Assembly (NCBI GenBank): GCA_014383605.1
Contig: JACNHM010000625.1
Coordinates: 1-7,318, forward strand
From: Chloroflexota bacterium
Lineage (GTDB): Bacteria; Chloroflexota; Anaerolineae; UBA3071
Reading direction: 5' to 3'
Length of the DNA: 7,318 nucleotides
This document shows, one piece after another, positions 1 to 6,344 of this stretch. The translations under genes and the position numbers were made by a program. The notes below the pieces were generated by a model that was not told where the DNA came from, made no database searches, and saw only the letters and a list, made by a program, of their open reading frames with translations. Positions within the stretch are counted from its first letter, which is position 1, and each line of letters starts with the position of its first letter.

Positions 1-5
1 CTCGG

Positions 6-1064
6 CTACGGCGTCTCAGACGGTTGCATGGTGAAGAGGTCGCCGGGCAGGATGAACTGGCCGGAGCCCAGCACCATCGGGTAACTGCCGTCCCAGCCTT
101 GGACGGCCTGCCAACGGATCATGTCCTGCGTCAGGCTGGCGGCGATGAGGCGGTTGGCCTCCGCCTGGGCTTGCGCCTTCAGCTTGATGGCGTCCGCCTC
201 CGCCTGAGCCTTGACCTTGATGGACTCGGCCTCGCCCTGAGCGATGCCGATACGCTCCAGCCGCTGCCGTTCAGCCTCCGCCTGGGCCTGGGTGATGGTG
301 CGCTGCTTCTCGAACTCCGCCTGCTTGGCCAGGTTCTCCTTGGTGCTGATGTTCTCGGCCTCGATCTGCTTCTGCTCCACGGCGTTGGTGTACTCCTCAG
401 TGAACTGGATGGAACGCAGACCGAAGAACGAAAGGGTCAGGCCGTTGCGTTCGAACTCCTCCTTCAGACGGGCCTCGATCTCCGCCTGGGCCGACTCCAC
501 GTCCCCCGAATAGAGCTCTGAAGCCTTGTGGCGCTTGAGGATATTGCGCACGTGCACGCGGCTGACAGCCTTGACCACCTTCTCCACCACCCGCTCCTCA
601 GTCCCCAGGTGCTCGGCGATGTTGGCCGCCTGAGCGGGGTCAATGGAAAACCGCACCGTGTAGCGAGCCAGGATGTGCTGACCGTCGGCAGTAGCCGTAT
701 CTACCTCGTAGTCTCGATAATCGGCCTCCGACAGATCCGGATGCTCGCTGGTCTCGTAGAGGATCTCTTGGGTGCGATAGGCGATGGTGTCCTGAATGAA
801 AGGCAGTTTCCAGTTGAGGCCGGGCCTGAACACCCCTACCACGCGGCCGAACTGCGTGACCACGGCCACGGTGCCGTATTGCACCTGGGTAAAGGAGTCC
901 AGGATCGCCGAGGCCAGCAAGACCACCAGCACGGCAATCAGGCCTATGGTCAGGCCCCGCCGCCAGTTGGCCTTCTGTCGGCGGGCGGTAATGGCCACTA
1001 CCGCGGCCGTCAGGCCCACGCCTACCAACAGGGCGAAAAACGTTGTGGCAATGAGTTTACTCAC
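6..1064 (-). CDS. SPFH/band 7 (prohibitin-family) membrane protein
   Basis: A 352-residue protein of the SPFH/prohibitin superfamily, whose members form membrane-anchored oligomers that scaffold lipid microdomains or regulate membrane proteases. Two hydrophobic segments are visible (about residues 4-25 and 38-55), separated by a basic stretch. An SPFH domain follows (about 57-240), beginning with the typical VQYGTVAVVTQFGRV segment. Next comes an Ala/Glu/Gln-rich coiled coil (about 230-310) with repeated AQAEA units, then a C-terminal tail with QGWDGSYP, as in prohibitin-like proteins. The start is GTG (1062-1064), because AGGAGG lies 7 bases upstream. The gene stands alone: the LysM gene upstream ends in a hairpin, and the likely promoter lies within 1065-1241. 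Family membership is secure. The specific role, and any partner such as an NfeD-like protein or FtsH, cannot be told from this window. Confidence 0.9.
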   Translation of the reverse strand: MSKLIATTFFALLVGVGLTAAVVAITARRQKANWRRGLTIGLIAVLVVLLASAILDSFTQVQYGTVAVVTQFGRVVGVFRPGLNWKLPFIQDTIAYRTQEILYETSEHPDLSEADYRDYEVDTATADGQHILARYTVRFSIDPAQAANIAEHLGTEERVVEKVVKAVSRVHVRNILKRHKASELYSGDVESAQAEIEARLKEEFERNGLTLSFFGLRSIQFTEEYTNAVEQKQIEAENISTKENLAKQAEFEKQRTITQAQAEAERQRLERIGIAQGEAESIKVKAQAEADAIKLKAQAQAEANRLIAASLTQDMIRWQAVQGWDGSYPMVLGSGQFILPGDLFTMQPSETP

Positions 1065-1153
1065 CAGTCACCCTCCTCTGTGTGATATGTGATACGGCCC
1101 CTTGTGAGCCGTTGCTTCCACGTTAGCACACTTTCTCCAAACGTGCATGATAG

Positions 1154-1198
1154 CTGACAGACGTCTCGCGGCCAGGCGACTGACAGACAGCGCCTGTC
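1154..1198. promoter_or_regulatory. GACAG-motif cluster upstream of the SPFH gene
   Basis: The 235-base gap between the SPFH and LysM genes holds two exact copies of CTGACAGAC (1154-1162 and 1180-1188), 26 bases apart. An adjoining dyad has GACAG (1186-1190) and CTGTC (1194-1198) around three bases. On the minus strand the lower copy directly abuts TATCAT (1147-1152), a 5/6 match to the -10 consensus, but no good -35 box is found. This may be a regulator-dependent promoter for the SPFH gene. The promoter call is weak. The repeats themselves are plain. Confidence 0.35.
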
Positions 1199-1241
1199 GT
1201 GATCCCCGCGGCTTCGCCCGGGTAAACTCTGCCCCACGGCA

Positions 1242-1272
1242 AAGCGCCACCCGTGCCTGCTGGGTGGCGCTT
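1242..1272 (-). terminator. Hairpin terminator after the LysM gene
   Basis: Perfect 11-bp arms, AAGCGCCACCC (1242-1252) and GGGTGGCGCTT (1262-1272), enclose a 9-base loop. The hairpin lies 27 bases beyond the LysM stop codon. On the minus strand only a short T run (TTT) follows, so it may terminate weakly or act partly as an RNA 3'-end stabiliser. Confidence 0.7.
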
Positions 1273-1299
1273 GGACGAGCACAGAACAGCCAACGTCGC

Positions 1300-2109
1300 T
1301 CAAGGGATGATCAAGGCCTGGCCTACCTTGATGAGGTCAGGATCGCTGATGCCGTTGGCCGCTTGCAGCTCTTGCATGGTCACGCCATAGCGCAGCGCGA
1401 TGGCCAGCAGCGTCTCCCCCCGCTGCACGACGTGCGTGCGGGGAGTAGGAGTAGGCAACGCCACACCAGGAATCTGCAACTCCTGCCCCACGCGGATGCG
1501 ATCGGGGTTCGTGATCCCATTGGCCTCCATCACATCCGCCATCGGCACGCCGTAGCGGAGGGCGATGGAGTAAAGCGTTTCGCCCCGCTGCACGACGTGC
1601 ACCGTGGCCACGGGCACTTCTGTCGCCACTGGCGTAGGGCCGCTGCCGGGGATCTGCAGCTTCTGCCCCACCTTGATGTCGTCGGCGCTGGTCAAGCTGT
1701 TCAAACTCACCAGCACATCCACCGTGGTGTCGTAGCGCAGGGCAATGGAATAGAGCGTATCGCCCGGAGCAACGACGTAGGTGAAGGTCGGGCCTACGGG
1801 CACCGGCGTGGGCCGCACCGGAGTCGGCAACACCACCGGCGTAGGTGTCCCCTGCGACACCGGCGTAGAGGCAGGTTCAGGAAGAGACGTCGGCGCAGGC
1901 CCAGCGCCGCTGGGGGTTTCTTCCACACTGATCACCGTGGCTCCCGCCGCCGGTCCCGGCGTGGTGAGCACAGCGGTGGACGTGGGCGGCACCCAGGTTG
2001 GCCGCGGCGTCGGCGATGGCTTCTCCCGCGTGCAGGCCGTCAAACCGACCGCACCCAGCACAGCCAGCGCCAGCATCACCACAACGACGACACGAGTTCT
2101 CTCGCCCAT
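1300..2109 (-). CDS. Lipoprotein with three LysM domains
   Basis: A 269-residue secreted lipoprotein. Residues 1-26 form a lipoprotein signal: a short charged N-terminus, a hydrophobic core and the lipobox LTAC with the lipidated Cys at 26. A low-complexity Pro/Thr/Val linker (about 30-108) then spans the envelope. Three LysM modules follow (about 109-154, 170-214 and 225-269), each with the GDTL/GETL turn, an IALRY helix and an IKVGQ.L.IP end. LysM modules bind N-acetylglucosamine polymers such as peptidoglycan. No catalytic domain is present, so it is probably a wall-binding anchor. The start at 2109 is chosen over one 23 codons upstream because AGGAGG lies 6 bases before it and the signal peptide begins there. 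The gene has its own promoter and operator and a hairpin after its stop. Confidence 0.9.
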   Translation of the reverse strand: MGERTRVVVVVMLALAVLGAVGLTACTREKPSPTPRPTWVPPTSTAVLTTPGPAAGATVISVEETPSGAGPAPTSLPEPASTPVSQGTPTPVVLPTPVRPTPVPVGPTFTYVVAPGDTLYSIALRYDTTVDVLVSLNSLTSADDIKVGQKLQIPGSGPTPVATEVPVATVHVVQRGETLYSIALRYGVPMADVMEANGITNPDRIRVGQELQIPGVALPTPTPRTHVVQRGETLLAIALRYGVTMQELQAANGISDPDLIKVGQALIIP

Positions 2110-2134
2110 AGCCCGCCTCCTCTGTGAGAGTGAC

Positions 2135-2150
2135 TGTTCAAGCTTGAACA
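2135..2150. promoter_or_regulatory. 16-bp perfect palindrome, probable operator of the LysM gene
   Basis: TGTTCAAGCTTGAACA is a perfect 16-bp palindrome. It begins at the last base of the LysM -10 box and covers the predicted transcription start (near 2143). A dimeric repressor bound here would block initiation. The regulator is not in this window and the family cannot be named. Confidence 0.6.
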
Positions 2151-2178
2151 TCATACCACAACTCGCGCGCGGCGTCAA
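2150..2178 (-). promoter_or_regulatory. Sigma70-type promoter of the LysM gene
   Basis: On the minus strand a -35 box TTGACG (2173-2178, 5/6 to consensus) and a -10 box TATGAT (2150-2155, 5/6) are separated by exactly 17 bases. Predicted start is near 2143, giving a leader of about 34 bases that includes the AGGAGG ribosome site. The -35 box contains the TGA stop of kbl, so the LysM gene can be transcribed apart from the threonine operon. No terminator is seen after kbl, so read-through is also possible. Confidence 0.75.
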
Positions 2179-3356
2179 ATAACCCCCAACTCCCTGCCCA
2201 CCTTCTCGAAGGCCGCCAGACCGATGTCCAGGTCCTCACGGCTGTGGGCGGCCGTGTTCATCACCCGGATGCGCGCCTGTCCCTGCGGCACGGTGGGGAA
2301 GCCCAAAGCCATGGCGAAGACCCCTTCCTCGAACAGGCGGCGGGAGAACTGCTTGGCCAGCGGCGCCTCGCCCAGCATCACCGGCACGATGGGCGTCTCC
2401 GTCCTGCCGGTGTCGAAGCCCAGTTGCTTCATCCCGCCCTTGAAGATCTCGGTGTTCTCCCACAGCTTGTCCACCAACTCCTCGCTCTCCTCCAGCAGAT
2501 CCACGGCCGCCAGGCAGGCGGCCGTGTCCGCCGGGGTCACGGCGCTGGAGAACAGGAAGGGCCGGGCCTTCTGCCGCAGGTAGTCCACGATGAGCTTCTT
2601 GCCGGCGATGACGCCCCCCACCACGCCGAAGGCCTTGGACAGTGTGCCGATCTCCACGTCGAACTGGCCGGCCAGGCCAAAGTGGTGCACGATGCCCCGG
2701 CCGCGGCCCAGCACGCCCTCGCCGTGAGCGTCGTCCACCATGGTCAGCACGCCGTACTTCTCGGCCACCTCGTAGAGCTTGTCCAACGGGGCGACGTCGC
2801 CGTCCATGCTGAAGACGCCGTCGGTGACCAGCAGGCCGCGGCGGTAGTTGGGCAGATGCTCCCTGATCTTGGCCTCGGCGTCGGCCGGGTCGCAGTGCTC
2901 GTAGACCACGATCTTGGCCCGCGAGAGTCTGGCGCCATCAATGATGGAGGCGTGGTTCAGGCGATCGGAGAAGATGACGTCTTCGCGGCCCACCAGCGGC
3001 GGGAGGGCCGCCTGGTTGGCGCAGAAGCCCGATTGCACGTAGAGGGCGTCCTCCACCTCCTTGAACTCGGCCAACCTCCGCTCCAGTTGGAGGTGCAGCC
3101 CCTGCGTGCCGGCGATGGAGCGCACCGCCGCCGGCCCCACACCCCATTCCTTGATGGCCTTCCTGGCCGCCTTCTTCATCTTCGGGTGATTGGCCAACCC
3201 CAGATAGTTGTTGGTGCAGAAATTGAGCACCCGCCGGCCATCCACGATCATCCAGGCATCGGCTGGCGAGCCCATGATGCGGATGTTGATGAACAGCCCG
3301 CTCTCCTTGAGGCCCTCCACGTCCGCGCGGATGAAGTCCAGTTTGTCGTTGGTCAT
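2175..3356 (-). CDS. kbl: 2-amino-3-ketobutyrate CoA ligase (glycine C-acetyltransferase)
   Basis: A 393-residue PLP-dependent enzyme of the alpha-oxoamine synthase family, close to the usual Kbl length of about 395-400. Kbl cleaves 2-amino-3-ketobutyrate with CoA to glycine and acetyl-CoA, the second step of threonine degradation in the cytoplasm. Visible marks are NNYLG (49-53), the GTQGLH region (83-88), H135 in LNHAS for stacking on PLP, S183, the DDAHGEG motif (208-214), and the Schiff-base Lys241 in TLSKAFG. The start is ATG with AAGGAGG 7 bases upstream. The related enzyme BioF (8-amino-7-oxononanoate synthase) shares these motifs, but tdh in the same operon favours Kbl. A weak promoter could lie in the 79-base gap before it, but the main one is probably upstream of tdh. 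Confidence 0.92.
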   Translation of the reverse strand: MTNDKLDFIRADVEGLKESGLFINIRIMGSPADAWMIVDGRRVLNFCTNNYLGLANHPKMKKAARKAIKEWGVGPAAVRSIAGTQGLHLQLERRLAEFKEVEDALYVQSGFCANQAALPPLVGREDVIFSDRLNHASIIDGARLSRAKIVVYEHCDPADAEAKIREHLPNYRRGLLVTDGVFSMDGDVAPLDKLYEVAEKYGVLTMVDDAHGEGVLGRGRGIVHHFGLAGQFDVEIGTLSKAFGVVGGVIAGKKLIVDYLRQKARPFLFSSAVTPADTAACLAAVDLLEESEELVDKLWENTEIFKGGMKQLGFDTGRTETPIVPVMLGEAPLAKQFSRRLFEEGVFAMALGFPTVPQGQARIRVMNTAAHSREDLDIGLAAFEKVGRELGVI

Positions 3357-3385
3357 CGTTGACCCTCCTTCGATTGGTTAATCAT
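3353..3385 (-). CDS. Possible 10-codon leader ORF before kbl
   Basis: In the gap between the toxin and kbl, an ATG at 3383-3385 is preceded by GAAGGAG (3394-3400) at an 8-base spacing. It opens a 10-codon frame ([10 protein letters not shown]) whose TGA overlaps the kbl ATG as ATGA. The kbl ribosome site lies inside this frame. Such an arrangement would couple kbl translation to the mini-ORF. The peptide contains no threonine or glycine run of the kind expected of an attenuator, and a frame this short can arise by chance. Confidence 0.3.
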   Translation of the reverse strand: MINQSKEGQR

Positions 3386-3435
3386 GATGTCTGCTCCTTC
3401 AACAGATCAATTCCTCCACACATATTCCGCAACCC

Positions 3436-3921
3436 TCAATCCTCGCCAGCGGTCTGCAGAACTCTTCGACGTACCCTCTTGCTGACACGAAATCCCCCCG
3501 CCTGCAGTCTGTCCATGTCAGGCCTGACGGCATCAATCAGCCCGGCTCCTTTGGCCTTCAGAAGTATGCCCAAGGTGCCGATTCTCTTGATGCCGAGAAG
3601 TTCCAGTTTTCTTCTTGCCGGGCGTTCATCCATGAGCACCCAGTCTGCGCCCAACTCCCTGGCCAAGACAACGGTCTCACTCTCGCCCTTGTCCAACTCG
3701 TCCATCAGCACTTCGACGGCCAGTCTGTCTTGCACCTCAATCACTTCAATCCACTCGGCTTCGCTGACCTCGGTGGCTCCCGCCTGGCCTTGGCCCTCCA
3801 CTACCACTTCCTCGTATACACCTTGAGGAATGGAGATTCTCCCGAAGATCCGTTGCAGCAGATGAAACCGCTCGATCTTCGCTAGAGCGATGAGAGGCGA
3901 CGAGTTGGCTACAACGATCAT
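3436..3921 (-). CDS. PIN-domain toxin, DUF3368 family
   Basis: A 161-residue protein recognisable as DUF3368, a PIN-like nuclease family usually paired with UPF0175 proteins. PIN toxins are Mg-dependent ribonucleases acting on tRNA, rRNA or mRNA; the target here is unknown. Visible family marks are the N-terminal VVANSSPLIALAKI strand and helix, ISIPQGVYEEVV with E38, the LDKGESETVVLA segment with E80, VLMDERPAR with D98, and the RIGTLGILLKAKGAGLI segment. Position 6 is Asn where classical PIN domains have the first metal-binding Asp, a substitution I believe also occurs in other DUF3368 members. The ATG overlaps the antitoxin stop by four bases (ATGA), implying translational coupling. Codons ending in A or T are frequent (16 of the first 42), unlike neighbouring kbl (4 of the first 44). 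Confidence 0.85.
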   Translation of the reverse strand: MIVVANSSPLIALAKIERFHLLQRIFGRISIPQGVYEEVVVEGQGQAGATEVSEAEWIEVIEVQDRLAVEVLMDELDKGESETVVLARELGADWVLMDERPARRKLELLGIKRIGTLGILLKAKGAGLIDAVRPDMDRLQAGGFRVSKRVRRRVLQTAGED

Positions 3922-4205
3922 GGTGCTTCTGTCCCTGTCTCCAGCTCGCGCACCGCCTGAAACTCTTCTTCCAGTTCGTCGTCCGAGTAGTCGAAGTAGG
4001 CAATCCCTTCCCGATCCAGAACCTCCAGAAAACCCCTGCGTCCAACGCCCAGCAGGCTTCCCGCCTTCCCCGAAGATATCCTACCCTCTCGGAACAAGGA
4101 GACGACCAACCACCTCTCGACTTCCTCTTGCACCCGTTCTTTGCCAAGGCCAAAGGAAAGCAGGGCCTTGGGAATAGTGATCTCCATCGTTGTTACAGAT
4201 TGCAT
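3918..4205 (-). CDS. UPF0175-family antitoxin
   Basis: A 95-residue protein matching UPF0175, a small helix-turn-helix family found as the antitoxin partner of DUF3368 PIN proteins. An N-terminal strand MEITIPKALL (7-16) is followed by a helical segment, then RISSGKAGSLLGVGRRGFLEVL (about 42-63), which looks like the DNA-binding helix-turn-helix, and an acidic C-terminus (about 72-90) likely to wrap the toxin. The start at 4205 is supported by GGGAG about 6 bases upstream; a second ATG at residue 7 lacks such a site. It begins 19 bases after the tdh stop, so it is probably co-transcribed with tdh. No separate promoter can sit in that gap, although one could lie inside the 3' end of tdh. The toxin follows with a 4-base overlap. 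Confidence 0.85.
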   Translation of the reverse strand: MQSVTTMEITIPKALLSFGLGKERVQEEVERWLVVSLFREGRISSGKAGSLLGVGRRGFLEVLDREGIAYFDYSDDELEEEFQAVRELETGTEAP

Positions 4206-4224
4206 CGTCGTCTCCCTCCCTGAA

Positions 4225-5199
4225 TCACAGCTTCCCTGCCGCGTGCCGCTGGCCCAGCTTCTCCAACATGTCCACGGTCATGGCCGCCAGGTCGTAGCTG
4301 GGCTGCCAGCCCCACTCCTGGCGGGCACCGCTGTCGTCAATGGAGCGGGGCCAGGAATCGGCGATGGCCTGCCGGAAGTCCGGCTGGTACTCGCACACGA
4401 AGTCGGGGATGTGCTTCTGAATCTCCGCCGCCAGCTCCCCGGCGGAGAAGCTCATGGCCGCCACGTTGAAGTCGGCATGGTGCTTGAGCTGCGCGAGATC
4501 GGCCTCCATCAGATCCATGGCCGCCTTGATGCAATCGGGCATGTACATCATCGGCAGAACCGTGTCCTCGCGCACGAAGCAGGTGTAGCGCTGATGCCGG
4601 ATGGCCTCGTAGTAGATGGCCACGGCGTAGTCGGTGGTGCCGCCGCCGGGCAGCGTCTCGGCGCTGATGATGCCCGGGTAGCGCAGGCCGCGCACGTCCA
4701 GGCCGAAGCGTCGGACGTAGTAGTTGCAGAGCAACTCGCCTGCCACCTTGGTGACGCCGTACATGGTCGAGGGACAGAGGACGGTCTCTTGCGGCGTGTT
4801 GTCCCGCGGCGTCTGCGGGCCGAAGACGGCGATGGAGCTGGGGCAGAATACCCGCACCGTCTCGTGCTGGCGGGCCACCTCCAGGACGTTGTACAGGCCG
4901 TTCATGTTGACGTCCCAGGCCAGGAGCGGCTTTTCCTCGCCCACCGCCGACAGGATGGCCGCCAGGTGGTAGATGGTGTCAATGTCGTACGCCCGCACCA
5001 CCTCCTCGACGGTCTCCCGGCGGCTCACATCAATGAACTCGAAGGGGCCGGTATCCCGCAATGCCTGGCCAGGCTGTGTCCGGTGGCCGGCAGCCACGAC
5101 GTTGTCGCCCCCGTACCGCTCACGCAGCGCCAGGGTCAGCTCCGAGCCGATCTGACCCACCGCGCCGGTGACCAGAATCTTCTTCGTTTCTTTGGACAT
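4225..5199 (-). CDS. tdh: L-threonine 3-dehydrogenase, SDR (epimerase-like) type
   Basis: A 324-residue extended short-chain dehydrogenase. It oxidises L-threonine with NAD to 2-amino-3-ketobutyrate, which Kbl then cleaves. Visible are the Rossmann motif G12xxG15xxG18, HLAAILSAVGE (78-88), PSSIAVFGP (120-128) with the catalytic Ser region, Y147-xxx-K151, and RYPGIISAETLPGGGTTDYA (172-191), the signature that separates this type of threonine dehydrogenase from UDP-galactose epimerases. Near the C-terminus SIDDSGARQEWGW is also typical. It is unrelated to the zinc-dependent MDR-type Tdh of E. coli, which shares the symbol. The start is ATG at 5197-5199 with GGAGG about 10 bases upstream. A 47-codon extension of the frame is rejected because it crosses the promoter. 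This is the first gene of the operon tdh, antitoxin, toxin, kbl. Confidence 0.93.
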   Translation of the reverse strand: MSKETKKILVTGAVGQIGSELTLALRERYGGDNVVAAGHRTQPGQALRDTGPFEFIDVSRRETVEEVVRAYDIDTIYHLAAILSAVGEEKPLLAWDVNMNGLYNVLEVARQHETVRVFCPSSIAVFGPQTPRDNTPQETVLCPSTMYGVTKVAGELLCNYYVRRFGLDVRGLRYPGIISAETLPGGGTTDYAVAIYYEAIRHQRYTCFVREDTVLPMMYMPDCIKAAMDLMEADLAQLKHHADFNVAAMSFSAGELAAEIQKHIPDFVCEYQPDFRQAIADSWPRSIDDSGARQEWGWQPSYDLAAMTVDMLEKLGQRHAAGKL

Positions 5200-5274
5200 G
5201 GCAGTGCATCCTCCAAGGGGAACGATGATCAAGTGATTGACTGCCAGGACGCTGAGAGGCAATCTACTGGCGAG

Positions 5275-5303
5275 AGTATAACACGGGCGCTGGCTTTCGT
5301 CAA
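5275..5303 (-). promoter_or_regulatory. Promoter of the tdh operon
   Basis: On the minus strand a -35 box TTGACG (5298-5303, 5/6) and a -10 box TATACT (5275-5280, 5/6) are 17 bases apart. A TG one base before the -10 makes it an extended -10. The predicted start near 5268 gives a leader of about 69 bases, in which no clear riboswitch or attenuator fold is visible. Confidence 0.78.
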
Positions 5304-5334
5304 GAATGCTGACGTCTGCGGATTCAGCACCGAG

Positions 5335-5363
5335 GTGCAACGCACCTTCCAGGTGCGTTGCAC
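5335..5363. repeat. 12-bp-arm perfect inverted repeat between divergent promoters
   Basis: GTGCAACGCACC (5335-5346) and GGTGCGTTGCAC (5352-5363) are exact reverse complements around the 5-base loop TTCCA. The stem extends to 15 pairs with one G-T pair. Each arm is itself a small dyad, GTGC-AAC-GCAC and GTGC-GTT-GCAC, with centres 18 bases apart. It lies between the -35 boxes of tdh (5303) and the GDSL gene (5377), so a shared operator is plausible. A dispersed genomic repeat is the main alternative. It follows no gene end, so it is not a terminator. Confidence 0.8.
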
Positions 5364-5376
5364 TTCAAGGCCTGCC

Positions 5377-5405
5377 TTGCCTGCAGACAGAAACGATGTT
5401 ACAAT
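5377..5405 (+). promoter_or_regulatory. Promoter of the GDSL hydrolase gene
   Basis: TTGCCT (5377-5382) and TACAAT (5400-5405, 5/6 to the -10 consensus) are separated by 17 bases. The predicted start is near 5412, just ahead of the GGGAGAG ribosome site (5413-5419), giving a very short leader. The -35 is only a moderate match. Confidence 0.6.
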
Positions 5406-5423
5406 GGCCGCCGGGAGAGAAAC

Positions 5424-6344
5424 GTGTGGGCAAGAGCGATCTTACTGGTTGGGGTGCTTCTGGCGACAGGGGAAGTGTGGCTGCGGCTGCGGCGGCAGCC
5501 CCTGCTGGCCACGCCGCCCCATGCATTGCCGCCCCTCACTGCCTCGCTGGACTGGTCTGACGTGGCACACGACATCCGCCTCGTCGCCCTGGGCGATTCC
5601 ATCGTTCACGGTCACATCGTGCCCGCACCAGCCGCCTGGCCGGCCGGCTTGGAAAAGCGACTGCGTGAGCAGAACCCCGATGTCTCTTGGACGGTGATCA
5701 ACAGCGGCATCTGTGGCGAGACGGCGGTGCAGGGGCTGGCGCGGCTGCAACGGGACGCACTGCGCTTTCGCCCGCACGTCCTGTTCGTCGCCTTCGGCCT
5801 CAACGACTGCTATCTGTCCCGCTCGGCGGTGGACGTCTGGCGGGAAGCGGAGACCTTTCCCACGCAGCACTACGGGCCGCTGGGGGATTCGCGGCTCTAC
5901 CGGGCGCTGCGGCGCCGTCTGCTCAACGCGGAAGACCCCTGGCTCACCCACGCGGACAGTACATGGCAGCCCCAAGCCAGGCCGCAGGCCTTCGCTGCCG
6001 CGCTGGAGCGCCTGATCCATGCCGCCCGCCGGGCGGGAGTGAAGCACATCACCCTGCTCACCATGACGCCGGTGGACGAGCAGGCTCATGCGTACTGGCC
6101 GCCCGAAGTACAGGCGCTGCAAATGGCGACTTACCACCACTACAATGACCTCATCCGGGAGATGGCGGCCGCGCTGGACGCCGGGCTGATTGACGTCGAA
6201 GCGGGCTTTGCAGACAACGATCTGGAAGCATTGCTGGATTACGACGGCGTCCACCTCACCGCCGCCGGGCAGAACCGGCTGGCGGCCATCGTCTTCGCCG
6301 CTCTGGAGGGGGATGGCACGCTGGCATCGCTGAGGCAACCGTGA
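5424..6344 (+). CDS. Membrane-anchored SGNH/GDSL-type esterase or lipase
   Basis: A 306-residue protein of the SGNH hydrolase superfamily, which hydrolyses ester bonds in lipids, acyl chains or acetylated sugars. One N-terminal hydrophobic segment (about 5-22) is followed by arginines without a lipobox, so it is either an uncleaved anchor or a signal peptide. The catalytic blocks are in order: ALGDSIVHG with nucleophile S59, NSGICGET with oxyanion G98, FGLND with N127 (125-128), and DYDGVHLT with D274 and H277. The start is GTG, with GGGAG 6 bases upstream and the promoter just before it. A longer frame beginning with TTG at 5358 would start inside the inverted repeat and is rejected. The stop overlaps the next gene by four bases (GTGA). 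The substrate is unknown; the partner gene hints at sugar or surface polymer modification. Confidence 0.87.
   Translation: MWARAILLVGVLLATGEVWLRLRRQPLLATPPHALPPLTASLDWSDVAHDIRLVALGDSIVHGHIVPAPAAWPAGLEKRLREQNPDVSWTVINSGICGETAVQGLARLQRDALRFRPHVLFVAFGLNDCYLSRSAVDVWREAETFPTQHYGPLGDSRLYRALRRRLLNAEDPWLTHADSTWQPQARPQAFAAALERLIHAARRAGVKHITLLTMTPVDEQAHAYWPPEVQALQMATYHHYNDLIREMAAALDAGLIDVEAGFADNDLEALLDYDGVHLTAAGQNRLAAIVFAALEGDGTLASLRQP

Noticed and set aside
2110..2178. A 23-codon N-terminal extension of the LysM lipoprotein
   Set aside because: It would place the lipoprotein signal internally and run through the operator and promoter; the start at 2109 has an excellent AGGAGG.
2244..3362. A 372-codon open frame opposite kbl, and similar frames opposite the SPFH and LysM genes
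   Set aside because: These are mirror frames of genes with clear catalytic motifs or domains and carry no domain signal of their own.
3429..4227. GATTCAGGG after tdh and GATTGAGGG after the toxin as insertion-site duplications
   Set aside because: Only 8 of 9 bases match, both span stop codons and purine-rich ribosome-site-like sequence, so chance is enough to explain them.
5200..5340. A 47-codon N-terminal extension of tdh
   Set aside because: It would cross the -10 and -35 boxes and lacks a dehydrogenase-like sequence; the ATG at 5199 has a ribosome site and starts right before the Rossmann motif.
5335..5363. The inverted repeat as a transcription terminator
   Set aside because: No gene ends nearby on either strand and there is no T tract; it lies between two divergent promoters.
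4141..5697. A 518-codon open frame on the plus strand opposite tdh and the antitoxin
   Set aside because: It is antisense to well-supported genes, has low-complexity Val/Gly/Leu/His/Arg-rich composition with no recognisable domain, and crosses both divergent promoters. Long antisense frames are expected in GC-rich codons.
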